Below, one piece after another: positions 1 to 13,570 of a stretch of DNA of 64,000 nucleotides. The notes under the pieces are model-generated. The model saw only the letters and a list, made by a program, of their open reading frames with translations, made no database searches and was not told the DNA's origin. The DNA is from Stercorarius parasiticus. Lineage: Eukaryota > Chordata > Aves > Charadriiformes > Stercorariidae. The stretch is taken from positions 1 through 64,000 of the forward strand of contig VWZL01002186.1 in the NCBI GenBank assembly GCA_013396915.1, in the 5' to 3' direction. The translations under genes and the position numbers were made by a program. Within the stretch, counting starts at the first letter, position 1. Each line of letters starts with the position of its first letter.

Positions 1-374
1 CTGGAGAAGAGAAGGCTCCAGAATGTCCTTCTTGAAGCCTTTCAAAACTTAAAGGGAGCTTATAAGAAAGATAGGGACAAACTCTTTAGTAGGGCCTGCT
101 GCAATAGGTCAAGGGGCAATGGTTTTAAACTAAAAAAGGGCAGATTTAGACTAGATACAAGGAAGAATTTTTTACAATGAGGGTGGTGAGACACTGGAAC
201 AGGTTGCCCAGAGAGGTGGTAGATGCCCCATCCCTGGAAACATTCAAGGTCAGGTTGGATGGGGCTCTGAGAAATCTGATCTAGTTGAAAACATCCCTTA
301 TTATTGCATGGGGGTTGGACTAGATGACCTTTGAAGGTCCCTTCTAACCTAAACTATTCTATGATTCTATTCTG
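1..374 (+). mobile_element. CR1 LINE, 3' end (truncated by window edge)
   Basis: This is the 3' terminal part of a chicken-repeat-1 (CR1) non-LTR retrotransposon. The first ~170 bases encode the tail of the ORF2 reverse-transcriptase polyprotein, starting LEKRRL and including [19 protein letters not shown]. Against the copy at 30 kb, one base is missing in the T-run near 168-174, so the frame breaks before the conserved [14 protein letters not shown] segment, which survives only as DNA. The 3' UTR carries the family signature 'gggggttggactagatgacc' at about 309 and ends in ATTCTATG-type octamers (354-374). CR1 lacks a poly(A) tail and ends in such octamers, so the right boundary is well placed. 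The copy is inactive and its 5' end lies outside the window. Confidence 0.95.
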
Positions 375-3144
375 TGTTTCTTAATCATATTGACTATGTC
401 TTCAAAAGGCCATTTTAAAAAAAAGAGGCAGAAAAACAGAGCAAAATACATGGAATATGCTCCTCTTTGAATAGATTTAAGAGTCTGCAATTTCATATAA
501 ACACTTCCAGCACTACTAATGCACATGCATTTTTGTGTCTTAAGAGCCTTGAGGCTATTGTTAAGCTGGGGCACCAGAAGAGTCAGAATCAACTATTTCA
601 CTTGGAACAGAGGCGTTAACTGTATCCACACTAGCTTTTGACACAGATCAATTATCTATAGCTTTTATTTTTCCAAAATGCAAGCTGTAGAAGAGGAATA
701 GCCAGCAGACTCAGAGGCACATTTTCAGCATGTGGACGTAGCAGAACCTCACCTTAGAGGTGGCCCACATCAGTCAATGACAGGTCAGGTATCTGAGTAA
801 AAAGAAACATTTGCATTTTCCATTTCAGTGAGGTTCCATGGGAAATGCAGAGGATACTTCCACACACTTCAGGACTTTCTTCCTCCAGGGAAGAACACAG
901 TTGCTTGGACAGGATGCACAGTCCAACGTCTCCTCTACCTGCACCCTGCCGATTGCTTAAAGATCAGGTCATGACTGTCACTTCCACGTGAACGCAAGAG
1001 GAAAACTGGTGCTGTTACCGGCCACACACAAGTGCTCGAGCTGATTCCACTACATCAATACAGCCTGCAAAGGTTGTAAAGTCAGGTGCCTCTGACTGCC
1101 AGAAGCTGCTCATCTTCTCTATCCGGTCAGAGGACTGCCGTGCATAAGACCACAATTTTTTAAGTTCAGCATGGTGTGGTCATTACAGGAAAAAAAAGGA
1201 TTTTTGCAAGGCAAATTAAGGAGTAAAAAATTATTTTAAAAAATATTATTACATTTCACAGACAATGGAATACCGGAAGGGATGTGAAAAAGACGGGCTA
1301 ACAGTTACAGCTAAACTCACCTGCGTGGTAGACACAAGACATTCCCAGGAAAACCAATCCAAACTAAGTAATGCCATCATTCTAAAGCAGATCATTTGAA
1401 CCCAACCAAGACCTTGCTCATTTATAATTAAAGCGGCCTTACACTGACTAAACAGAATTCACATCCATATTACATTGTTACCTCCAAATACCTAGCTGCA
1501 GTGCTCTTTAAAAAAAACAAAAAAGTCAGACCTTCCCTTGACAAAGAGGAACCCAAGGAGAATTGTGCCACATGAAAATTTAACTTTTTCATTTCTTCAG
1601 GGGTGAGAAGGATAGGGGTCAGATGGGAAAAGTTTGAGAGGAGACGAAGCTCTGAACATGGAACTGAGAAGTGATGTGCACTAAACAGGGTGTGACTCCG
1701 AACCAAAATCAGAGGAGGCAAAAGAACCACCCTATAAAATTAATATTCCAGCAAACATACCACCTCTCTCCACGGCAGCGAATCAGTGCTGCAGCAATTT
1801 CTCTGACCTCAGTCCTAAACTTCTTAAATCCCCCCACAGAGAGGAGACAAGCAAGCTACCACCAAATCCCCGTGAAGAATACACCGCCTCACCAGGCCTA
1901 CCACTCTTCAGAATAGGCATTCGGTTGCTTTACTGACACTTTTTCAACTACTTTCTACCGGTGTTTAGATGAAGGGCAGATGCAGACAAATCAATTATCT
2001 TCGTTTGTATTTCTGCTTTTTAGGTGCATTTAAGTAGCATGCAATAACTTTTACAATGCGCTGATTACTTCACTTTTATTACTTTTGCTATACTTTGTAA
2101 TCTATGATTTTATCAGGACATTTAATAAAAACAGAAAATAAAAAAAATACTTTAAGTTGTTTTAATTGCATGTGTCGCTAATTAAAAAGTTTCCAAAAAT
2201 GTCTCAAGTTAAGCAGGCGTTTTATGAAGGAAATACTAAGGACAGTTATTGAGCTGAATCAATCACTTGGAGTTGGTCAAAGTCTGCCAAAATTTTAGGA
2301 TTAGTACAAATCTGTCAGACTTCACTTCATAAGAGAAGCTTTTCTTTTCCCCAGCTTCTTCTGGTTTTCAACACTGAACAAAACCAAGTAAGAGGAGTAA
2401 TTGTAAAGAAAATACCATTTGTTCCAGAAGAGACTACTGTTGTCTAATGCCTCTTTCAAACAGTGAACTTTCACAAACTCGTTCCAAGTGCTTAGCTCAT
2501 GACTTCCGCCCATGAAGCAGTTTGAATTCAATCCTTTGGCAATCAGTATATACTACTTAAGCATTTTTTTTTTAATTCTTTGAATGCAAGCAGATGCTAT
2601 ACTTAGATCTTAACAAGTTACATTCATATATTTTCCCTAATGTAATTTTTAAATTAAAAATTTCCCTGTCCTGTTCTCTACATCCTCAAGCTGAACATTC
2701 TCTCAAAGTTCCCACACTCTACGCCAATAAACCACACTGAAAATAGATTAACCTTTTGTCTAGTCTTATCACAGAGAACCTTTGTACAACATAATACAAA
2801 AAAGCACAAGAGAAAGTACTCCATATCTCTTGTAAGACAGGGAACATTAAGTACAGAATAGCAAAAAAAATTACCATAAGTGTCATTTAATTCACAACCT
2901 TGAACCTGATTTTTAAGCACTAATAGCCACATAATACAGGTGTTCTCAAAACCTGGCATACTTTTAATAACTTTCATTTATTTCAGCATAGCAAATAGGA
3001 TTCTGCTATCCTCTCACATTCCCTCCTCTTTCAAAGAAAAGAGAGAATCAGATACTTAGGTAAGCTTTCTTAAGTATCAAACTACTTTTCTTACTAACAC
3101 TTTGCAGAATAGTTATTTATTAAATGTTTATCAGTCTGGGGTCG
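375..3144. other. Unique AT-rich sequence, no supported gene
   Basis: No recognisable protein, RNA gene or repeat family was found here. On the minus strand three short segments (1321-1363, 1019-1064, 753-792) are flanked by splice-like signals. The first ends in a strong donor (GCAG|GTGAGT). The second and third have good acceptors (TTTGCAG and TTTTTACTCAG). The first two can be joined in one open frame, but the third stops that frame after five codons, so they are listed only as a weak finding. A further 24-base segment at 1487-1510 sits between an acceptor-like and a donor-like site. The stretch 2100-2170 is A/T-rich and contains ordinary AATAAA motifs. Confidence 0.6.
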
Positions 3145-3145
3145 T

Positions 3146-3163
3146 CCCCCCCCCCCCCCCCNC
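3146..3163. repeat. Poly(C) run with an uncalled base
   Basis: Sixteen consecutive C (3146-3161) are followed by an n at 3162 and another C. The run length is probably uncertain in the assembly, because homopolymer C/G runs are hard to sequence. No function is implied. Confidence 0.95.
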
Positions 3164-6100
3164 GTCCCAGTGCTCATGTGTTTATATTTTACACTTCTAT
3201 ATGTCACCCATGGGGGTTTTGACATCTAATAAGTGCAGCACTGATACTATCCCTCCAGTCACCTGCTCTAGAGCCCACATCAGACAGCTGACCTACTCAT
3301 GAAGCAGCCCCTGAATGACTGCCTAAGATTTTTAGGTAAATGTTAAAAAAAAAAAAAAAAAAAAAGGTGCTGATGAGCAGTTTCAAGAACAAGCGTGAAA
3401 CAGAAGCTGTAACCTGACCTTCACTGAGTCTTCCCCATTGCTTATGAAAAAAACAAAAAACAAAACAAAACAAAGGGTGAGGGACTGGATTAAATCTTCC
3501 ATATTCTTTGCTTTTTAGCTCAAAATACTCACAACAAAGATACCGCGTAACACACACGCAGGTGATATGTAGACAACTATTTGTTTGGAGACTGTTATGT
3601 GCAATTTTATTATACTCTTATTTTCCCAGGTAATTATTCCTAGGGCATTCTTACAGTCAAAAGACATGCCTTTTTTTTTTTAACCAAGGTTTGTAGTTTT
3701 ATCATTGTTTATTCCAGAAAATTAAACCAGAGTCAAACACATGAATAGCCTCATCCATAACCCACTGAATTAAACAGCTTTGCAGCAGGATCAAACTGGG
3801 AAACAGAATGAAGTGAGGAATAGTTCATCTTGATAAGGTTTTCTGTACTGACAATTCAAAATGCTATCTTTTCTAGCTTCTGATAAAAATATTTGCACAA
3901 CCAATGCGCTTATGTTGTGGTATCCATACAACTATACTAGGTGATATGCGGAATATAAACAAACAAGTTTAACTATTATTTTGTATTGCAGTTTCCTACA
4001 GAGCTGAGATGAAAAATTTTCTTCCATTACCGAAGATTTAAGTTTTATATTTGTAGAGAAGTGACCAGTTACTATTTTAGTTTATTTCAACTTGGTCATT
4101 TTTCTATGAACGTATTTTCTTATTAGATATTTCCCTACCCCAAGCATACCTCTCTGTGCAGGGAGATAGAGGGATCACTAGTCACAACAGGCACAACTCC
4201 AAGCAGTCACTGGATGGTGTCCAAGAATTAGAGCTGCACACACAGAAGCATATGAGGGAGTCGAGAAGTTGAAGGGCTTTCTGTCCATACACGTTTCCAT
4301 CAGGGAAAAGGCTGCAGCAAGTTCAGACTACTTTTGGCATTACAGATCTCAGGTAACTGGACTACCTGAACATGATCTTATACTTTCACTGTAACCTCCT
4401 GGGAAGAGATGGAAGGCAAGAGAAAATCTTTTTGATGTCATTTTCAGAGCTCCAGTTGGAAAACCATGAGTAACAGTGCACGTGATTGGCACGAAAGGAG
4501 GCGGAACCCCGAGAAATGCTGCAGGAAAATTGGCACGCAGTTGTCATATGGGAGATGGGAAAAAGCTGAGGGTCCTGAAAGGCAGCACATGTGGTAAACA
4601 AGTATGTTACAGAAGTACTTTTCTTGTTACAGTGTTTTCATAGTCAGTGTAAGGCAACACGGTGTGTTATAAATAGAAGCAGACATCCTTAAGACCCTAG
4701 GTTCTCTCACAATTAAAGAGGAATTCACAACCACACTCAAACCCCAAAACAATCGGGAACCAGACAAGAAAATTAAGCATGTTTCTTGAGTTTCAAAACA
4801 CACTCTAAGAAGTTTCAGGCCAACAACTTTAAAGTTAGTTTCCCAGAGAGAGAGACAGAGGTCCAAGGCAGACCACACTCAAGTTCCTCCACTGATCCCC
4901 CAGCCCTCAAACCAAAGGACACCCACAGACAGCACCTGTTCTGTGAGTACAGGACTTTTGTCACCAAGGAGGACATTAGAGTAAGTTTATCTGAGCCAAA
5001 AAACTCCTTTCTAGTTCCTATTTAGGAAAACTTTCAAGGAACAACTTCACAGTCATATGCTAACCAAAATAATTTGTCTCTCCTACCCTTTTCTCCACTT
5101 CGCAGAAAAAAAGGAATAAGTGACTGCTTAAGCTCAGCTGCAACCAAATATCAAACCATGGCCTTAGGCAGGAGATTATAAGCTAGTGAGCTTCAATCAT
5201 TATTGTTAGAAACTTTGCAAATGAAAAAAACAACTCAAGGAGAAGCACGTCATTAAACTCCATCCTAAAATTATAAAACTCCTACCCTTTCATGAAAATG
5301 TATCTACTCCACATGACTTTAAAGATGGGGTTCATTCAGGTAATGTACTCCCATCTCTCACACAGACACACACACACAGTCCAACCCCACACCAGAAATA
5401 TATTATCGGTAGTTCTTGTATCTGTTTTTCCTTCTCCTATCTGCCAGCTGAAAACGTTGGCCTTCACTGTGGTAGATAACTTCCAAGTCACATAATTAGC
5501 ACAGTTTGGGCTGTTAATTAACCCGTTAAAAGAAGAACAGAGTAACAAGAAAAACATATTCTAATGTTTCTGCCTGTTCTGAACCTTGCTTGTTACGGGT
5601 TGTTTTCATTGTTTCTTATCTAGTGGAAAAAAACCAAAAATACACACCAACCAAAGCAGTTGCCACCTCACTTCTGCAGCCACACCATGCACTATGCAAA
5701 GTAAGAACACAGTATTTCAAACAGGAATCCTGTGACGATGCCTTGCTTCACAGCCACGCCACATGTCACTGCACTCCATGCAAGAGCAGATCGTGAAATC
5801 TTGAGGTCAAATTACATCATTCCAACAACTCCTCCTCTTTTCTTCCATTACCCATCTTACTTTTACAAGATACTTTTCCCAAAAATAAGTGGTGTCAGAC
5901 AACATAAGGGAAGCACTAGTAGGCACTGTAGTCATGATATATTTAAAAAAAAAAATAAAAGGGTGGGGGGAGGGCTTTTGTGCACATGTCTAACACACAT
6001 GTATTTCAGAAGAGGCAATAAGGGCTCCTACAGCACAGAAGGCTGAACTCCAGCAGGTATTTCTGAGATCTCTTCTGCAGGCACATTCATTCTGTCCTTG

Positions 6101-9100
6101 GGTTCAGTTACCTGCGGCCGACTGCTGCCACAAGACCGAGCTTCAGGCCTAGAAGATTCATTTCTCCCTGTGGTCATTCAGAAAGCAGAGCCAATTTTCT
6201 AAAGAACTTATGCCATAACGACAGTTCCAAAATGACTTTGCAACATCTCCAACCAACATGAAGGAGAGCACTGCTAATACTGGTATGGCAAGCTTCCAGG
6301 GAAGGGGAGCTGAACTTCTCCAACAGCCTCCACAGACACCGCTGGCATTGCTATTCCTCCTGTCATTCAAACAGATACTATTTCTTTGGCTTATGTAAGT
6401 TCCAGTGAACAACTTTATAGAAGGAAACGTATCTCGCTGCTCCCCCATGTAAGGGGTTGGATGTCGAGACAGGAAACCAGTGTGACACCCTAAATGCTTA
6501 CGGTATTTTCTACAGCCATTGCAACAGCAAAAGAGAGCCCTCCAGATAAAGCTTAGGTTGAAAAGCAAAACCTTAATCAACAGCTTTTTAACAATCATGC
6601 TAATTTTTCAGCAAAATTCTTCTACTACTTGTGGGCACAGAGTCACAAACCATGGTACTTCTGCTTGGATGCTAGTAGTTATCCTTTAATTATGTATGCA
6701 ATAAGCTTAATACTTTAATGATTACTAAAGCAGTTTTAACACATACGCAGCAGGAATTTTACCAACCTTCACGTGAGGAAACCTCACAACTAATGTGTTC
6801 AAATGCAAACTATGAAAAATATCGCACTTTTTATTTAAGCACTTATGGCTTGTTAAATGTTTTGAGTCTTAAAAAAAAACCAATAAAGAAGCCAATTCAC
6901 AACGTGCAAAGTCAAAGCCCTTTCAAAAATAAAAGATGTGGCTGCATGCAGCTATATTTGCCCTTCCAAGATGACAAACTGGATATACTTGACACAAAGT
7001 CATTTTTTGCCTCTCTGGATGTAGAAAAACAGTAGAAAGCTCTCTTCCCTATATTATTCACTGTGTTAGTTCACGACTGTAGATGCTGGGAGAGTCCCCT
7101 TCCTGTGCTGTAGAAAGGTGCAGCAAGGTAGGAAAGTCATTGCAAACAGAGCTCCACAGAGTAGCTGGATACCTGCTGGGTTTTGGATGACCCTTGACTA
7201 TGAAGCTCTGCAGTTCATCAGAAGAAGAGCTTTGCTGATCACTGATACCGACAATCTGTGACATCCTAACCTTCCTGTTCTCACTCTTTACAAATCCCTT
7301 CTTCACCTTTCTTTTACTCTCATTATGAAGACCTTTTCCTCTCTTGAGCTCCATTTCTTCAGGAGTAGATTAAATTGACTATTTACATCCCTGATTGCAG
7401 TAATTATAACTTGTTAAACCTACAGTAAAAGAATAGATGAATTTCTATGGACAAGTCATAAAATCTTACTTATTCTTTACTTGAAAAGTTCTATTTTAAT
7501 AGACTTCTCAGTCTGTGATCTAAGTGTTAGATAATAATCTTTAAATGGCTCTGTGCTTATGGATGGAAAGAAACAGAAAACGTAACTTCATGGGGTAGGA
7601 GTGAAAGAAATAAATGATGAGTTGGGTCATTACTGTAGGATCAGGAATGATGCAGGACAGTAATGGCATTTGCGACCTTGCAGGTGGCAGAGAAGTAAAA
7701 AGAGAAAGTGTTCTTCCACAAATCCTCCTTAATACTGAAAATTATCCCTCAGAATGAAAGAATGCTATTTAAAAAAGCAAAAGATGTAGCTCAGCTGTAA
7801 AACAAAATACTGTTCCTGGAACTGAGGCAGAGGCAAAGGAAACAAAAGTTATCAGGCAGTACCAATACAGGGTTCTAATTTGGCAAAGAGACTGCACAGC
7901 AACACAACATTAAGTGTAAGATCTCTCTCTATTGATCCTCATGTTTTAGCAAACACAGCAAGAACTGAACAGAACTTCGCAATTACAAAGGACTGGAGGC
8001 AAGAGGTAGGGAATTCCATTAACGCAATATTTCTGAAGTGTCCTTGTACCATGACTCGAGACATTTCTCTAATTCAAAACAAGAAGTAATAATGTAACTA
8101 GAAAAAACAATGTTAGCATTCTGTTTTTCTTCATCTGCTTATTTTATGTGTGCTTTTCCTTCTTTTTAACCTACGAAAAATACTTTGTGGGGTGACACTG
8201 GTGAGAGAACGAAGTGTTAGCAGAGGTAGAGAAAAAGCAGCAGACACCACAGAAGAGATGTGAGGCAGGAAAGAGACGTCAAGTGCTCAGGATGAAGAGA
8301 AAGACTTTGCATAGACTGCCTGCCCACCACAACGAGCAATGGTCAGAAGAAGCAGATGACCTAAAGATGGGACAGGGAAGGAGAGAATACCGATTATCCC
8401 ATACATTATACGAAACTGAGTCTGCAGTGATGGATTTAAATTATTACATTATGCATTAGTTACAGATTATGTTAGTACATAAATAACTGCAGAACTTCCT
8501 GAAAGCGTTGCCCTGCCACAGTTCAGCTGTCTTATGATTCAAGTAGGTCCCTCAGCTATGAGGTAGGTAGACCCTTGGTCTCCTGTGCTGCCTGCTGCGA
8601 GATGACCAGGTTCCTGAATGGAAGGTTCGACTTCCTCCCTGTTAGAGGTACCAGTATAGATGGAGCTATCAAAATGTGGATGACAAACAGCAAAATCTTA
8701 AAACAAAACACCGAGTTCTTCACAACCGCTAGAAATTCAGTAAGTTCTAAAAAGGCTCATTTTAGCCTCAGTGCTTTAACTACTGCCATTTCATTCTCAT
8801 TTTGTCATGCTGACTAGAACCTTTGTGTCCCCTTCTCTTCCTTCATTAAGGTACTATTCTATCTTCCCTTTGCCAAAATGAAAAAAAAAAATAAAAAATT
8901 CAGATGTACCCATGCTTTCTTCTCAGCACTGGATGGGAGTGAAGTACAGGATTTCAGCACAAAGGGAGAGTGAACCTCAAGTATGACTGCATGATTGCAG
9001 AACCACCAAGAATAACTTACAAGCAACTGCTCATCAGCTGGAATTAGGAAGGCCATTAAGTGACAGTTCATTGGTTGGAAGTATGGAAACATTAAACATT

Positions 9101-10790
9101 TAAGATAGCTTTGCAACACTTCAGGACGCGGTCAGAAACACACTAACCCATGCAAACAGGCAAAGTTATGTACAAAACCTGAACATTCCCTAAATTCTCC
9201 TATTATAAGTCAGTTTACTATTAAGAGCCATTCCTGCCCCTGAGGCAGGAAAGTTTTCCCCCACCTCACCCCAGTAAACATAGTTATGAAGTTTAACAAC
9301 ATAAGTTCAAGCAAAGTGGTTTGTTTTTTTCTTGTTTTACCCAAAATCCCAGATTTAGAATAGGCAGACCTTTGCTTTACACATCTCAAATTCAAATATA
9401 CTTTCAGTAATTTAGTGAGGAAAAATAAATTTAAGTGTTCAGGCTGCCCTAAATAGGTAGGCTTTAATCATGTAAATAATCCACTTACATGGTATTCTTC
9501 AGTCAATTCACATACACACATTAGCGTAGAAACAAGCAATGAAAATCTAAGATTATATTCAATTCACAGCAAAGAGCATCTCATTATAATAGGAGAGAAG
9601 TCATTAGGTGCTTCAGCTAACTAGTAGTTCCTCAATCTACAAGGATGCTACAGACCAACTATTTTGCCCCTCTTTCGTTTGCATATCACTGCTGGTGCTT
9701 CCTCTTTAACTCTCTGCGCCCACCCGGCTGGCTACAAGTCTCATCTTCCTTCCAACTACTCAGTCCCACCACTCTTGCATCAGCTGTAGCTTTTGTGCTG
9801 AAATGGGTCAGTGCTGTATAATTCATCAACACCTGAGCAATCACAACTGAATTAACATGGTTAAACTGGTATGTTCCCACCCCTTGGCGAGAGTGCTAGT
9901 GTCATTATGGAGGAGAGGAAGAATAACATTCCCTGATAGTTCAGAGCTTAAATGTTACAATTCTATCCTCATTTGCACAAAGGATAACACCAAGGTACCT
10001 TATTTCAGATTCATCTTCAAATGCCAGATTAGAAATTGTCCTCCACCCCCAACAACGAAGGAAAACAAAATCCCCAAGGATCAGCGTTATAAGGATGCTC
10101 CCAGCACTTAGCGATGGACTGCTTTGTTTATATTTTTTATTGATGTGAAATGTTTTGTGATTTGTATTATGATACAGGTTATTTAAACACAAACATTATA
10201 AATAACTTTGAAACGGTTAGTCACTGTAACTAAGGCAACGAGTTTCCCACTCAATTTCCAGAAATAGGAATAGAGGAATAGAGGTAAGAACAAAATAAAA
10301 AGTTGGCAGGAGCAAGAAAGCAAATGATCAAATATTAGTTTGACCTCAGGAAGGCCCAGCTGACTAGAGAAAAATAAAAGGTACAGCAACTGAGAAACAA
10401 ACTAGCTGCTAAAAGATGAAGTGGAGGATATGAAGCTTATAATACCAGAGAGATTTAATTTCAGTGAATGGAAACAAGGACAGAAATTTGGGAATGTAAC
10501 AATCCACATCAGACAGCAGATTGCTAGTTCAGAGTCTCAACAGTTACTAACTAGCTTTCTACAGGAATCATTGACTTTTTTGTGGGTGCTATGGAAGTCC
10601 CTTCTTCAGAGGCAAGCGCACATTTGCCTCCATTTTTTTCCGCCTGATATTTGCCTCCAAGTAATGGTCACAAACCTTCGATGCTATCTACATGAATAGA
10701 CCTTTATACCCTCACAGAAGGCCACTGAGTTAACAGGATCTGCCATGTGTATCTGACTGCAGAATCAAGGCCTGCTTTGTTTCTCCCCCA
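3164..10790. other. Unique sequence, no supported gene; short simple repeats
   Basis: No protein family is recognisable in any frame. Simple repeats are an A21 run (3345-3365) and a short CA run (about 5368-5382). Minus-strand open segments with coding-like composition are 7058-7354 (lysine/arginine-rich start, then a serine cluster SSSSDELQSF) and 9686-9880 (a polar stretch ending RRELKRKHQQ). At 6028-6174 a 49-codon minus frame is acidic and serine-rich and ends AGVQPSVL before TAG. None has a convincing acceptor and donor pair or a known homologue. A plus-strand lysine/arginine-rich frame at 8214-8459 is best explained by purine-rich base composition. Confidence 0.55.
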
Positions 10791-10792
10791 CC

Positions 10793-10815
10793 TTTTTTTT
10801 TTTTTTTTAAAAAAA
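10793..10815. repeat. Poly(T)-poly(A) junction
   Basis: A run of 16 T is followed at once by 7 A, making a small A/T palindrome. No flanking LINE or SINE body was recognised, so this is listed as a simple repeat rather than a retrotransposon tail. Confidence 0.9.
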
Positions 10816-11218
10816 GTTTATTTTCTTCACTGAGAAGAACTACTTGCTCACAAGTCAGAAGTTCCTGAGTTACCATCAGGGAATCTGATCCCCCAAACCG
10901 AACACGCGGTAGAACCAGGTTCTCTCAACATGTTCTGATGGAAGGGCTGGTAATTACTTCGTGTAACAAGATAAACGGAGTTCAAGTTACTCAAAGTTTT
11001 CCATCAATTAAAGAAACTTATCTTTTCAGTACATGTGAGTTCTTAGCCTCGGAACACGAGAATTAACAGTAAGACTTAAGGTACAATAGATATTACAGCT
11101 TCCTAATTTAGTTATCTTTTATACAGTTAAAACAGATTAGATGCAAATTCTAGGACGAATGTGCGATGGAGAATAGAGCGCAAAAAGTAGTTCTCAACTT
11201 AAACAAGACTCCCCAAAG

Positions 11219-11305
11219 TTTTGGGTTTGTTTTGGTTTGTTGTTTGGTTTGCTGGTTTTTGGGGGGGTTTTCTCTGTGTGTGTGTGTGTTTTGCTTTTTT
11301 TTTTT
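11219..11305. repeat. GT-rich low-complexity tract
   Basis: Irregular T/G blocks with almost no A or C on the plus strand precede a (TG) run at 11275-11289 and an 11-base T run at 11295-11305. The minus strand is correspondingly C/A-rich. Confidence 0.9.
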
Positions 11306-13570
11306 AAGAGAACAGTAACTTTAAAGTAGCTTCTATCAAAAAAAAAAATAATACTAAAACACGTATCTCATTAGTCTATGTCTGAACAGAATTTGTAGAG
11401 CAATACCACGTAATTCCATTCCCACCATATCCCTCCCTCATCAAACAGCAGCAGCTCCTTTTCATCACCACAGGAGACCTTATTGTAACAAGGAACTAGT
11501 TGGGACATTTATTCTTGGCATGAATTCTAAAAGAATGAAGCCTAACGCTGGCAGTAATGAAAATAGCAACCATAGAGGCATTCAGAGCGTTCACTATGAC
11601 ACTGCAAACATTTGTTTAACTGCCAATTGAACAAGATCCATCTTAGCTAAGAGAAAGATATAAATGGGCAATAAAGAAGTCAGTGCTCTCACTGTTCAAG
11701 GACTTTCAAGATAAGTGGTCACTCTAATATCCTCATGCAGTTGTTCATACTCTGATCCTTTCCACTCACATCTGACTCCTGGGAATAAATGCATTGCCTC
11801 AAGCACAGTCTAGTAGTCATACAGAAAGATCCCATACAAATTCCCTTCAAATGCCCCTTATTGTGAGCCATTACATATTTAAGATTCAGGGAAAACAGGA
11901 AATGCGTCATTAAAACTATCATGTACTGAAAGGAAAAAAATAAAGCTTTACCAACTATAATGATGCCGCATCCAATGAGCTTTGCCACAAATAGTTATAT
12001 AGCTGCAAAATTAAAGAAAAAATTCAGCCAGTTTTGATCAGAGCTTCATGTATTTCAACAGAACTCTACTGAAAAGCAGGCTTATGCTAGCCTAAAAGAC
12101 AACGTGTAGGCACATACACAGGTAAGGCTTGTAACAGAAAAGCAACAAATCCCTCGATTGTTAGGCAACCCAAATTTCTCCTACCCACTAAGAAAAACTG
12201 GGCTGCCAATCACTCCATATGTGCAACAGAGGTTAACTCGCAACCCCTTAAAGCAAGAATTTACCTGTTCTGGGAAACAGTTAATATACCTAGAAACTAT
12301 CACTGAATAGCAAAAAAACAGAAGATGCTTCGCCTTTCACAGTTAGCTATGCAGAGCTGAGAGGGCTTTTATACAGGAAACCAAGGCATACCATTATGGA
12401 GACTCACAAGAACATTACTCCCCCCCCAAAAAGGTCTGATAAAACATCAGAGGACCTTGACCTGAACTTTGCTTTCAACGCGGTTTCTTACAGGAGAGTA
12501 CCACAGTGCTTCAGGAAGAAACAAACTTTTATAGCCTCCCTTTCACTTGGCATTTTAGTAGTTAAAGCAACTTCTCACCCAGAAGAACCTAGTATACAAG
12601 CAGCAATCTACGAAGACAGCGTGAAGGCAAACAAACTGAAGAGCAAATACCTTAATCATAAGGTACACTTACTATATTTTTCATCTCTACCTTGTATGGC
12701 TTAACCTTCAGTGACAGAATTTGCAGACTCACTTCCTCTGTTTTTAAACATGTGTGTCCAATGCCGCACAACAAACCAAGAGCAACAAGAACAACCTACA
12801 GCTTCTAACTTGACACTTGACCGATTGTTCTTTCTGTCCCGGAGTTAAAGTTTGCTATTGAGCATTACAGGAATCAACTTGCTCAATATAGTTCAATTTA
12901 GCTTCAAATGCAATTTTTGCAAATATGGCTTATGGGGTTTTTCTGATACCTAATATACTTTGAAAGCAAAAGTGAGTCACTTCTGAAAGTGCAACATACA
13001 CCCTGAATTATATCAAAGCTTTGAAAGATATTCCTACCTCTTAGGATTGCAAAGCAATACAGCTCAAACAGCATTAACACAAGTTGGTAGAGTATGTACC
13101 TGCTGGCTGCCCTCTGAACCCAAGGAAAGGCCTGCTCTTCTCAGTGCATGGAAAACCTTTATTCTGAAAGTTAAACGTATCAAACCAGCCTCCAAAGACA
13201 ACCAAATATTTGAGCTTCACAAACACATTAAGCATCTGTAGGATCAAAGTTTTGTTTATCAGTGTACTAAGTAAATTAAATCATCTGCAAGTTCAACTGG
13301 GATTTCACCCTCTGAGCTCAACTAAGAGCCTCAGAGCAGAATTCCTCACCTCACTGTAAGTTCTCAAGCGCTGCTTTTACGCTAGCATGCAGTAGCTTCA
13401 AGAACTAAACTAAACCAAGTGTGAGAAAATAGCAAGCTGCCTGTACGCCCCAACTCTGCCTCTCCCCAGCGTAATTCTGACACTGAAATAAGTAATGCAG
13501 AGCCCTTCTACATTATCAAAGAACAAAATCAACAGGTTTCTGTTGATTTGGGAGGGAAAATAATCTTGAG
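11306..13570. other. Unique sequence, no supported gene
   Basis: No repeat family or protein is recognisable. On the minus strand near 11,950-12,000 a 51-base segment lies between a strong acceptor (TTTCTTTAATTTTGCAG) and a GTAAAG donor-like site. One of its three frames is open, but the peptide matches nothing I know. I regard it as a possible pseudo-exon. A polyadenylation-type hexamer on the minus strand lies just beyond, at 13,590-13,595. Confidence 0.5.

Noticed and set aside
6158..6598. 146-codon minus-strand frame with a hydrophobic stretch (LAIPVLAVLSFMLVG)
   Set aside because: It could suggest a membrane protein, but the cysteine-rich middle and lack of splice signals or known homologue leave it at chance level.
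8214..8459. Plus-strand lysine/arginine/glutamate-rich frame of 81 codons
   Set aside because: The composition follows from a purine-rich strand. The complementary strand looks like scattered pyrimidine tracts, and no homologue is recognisable.
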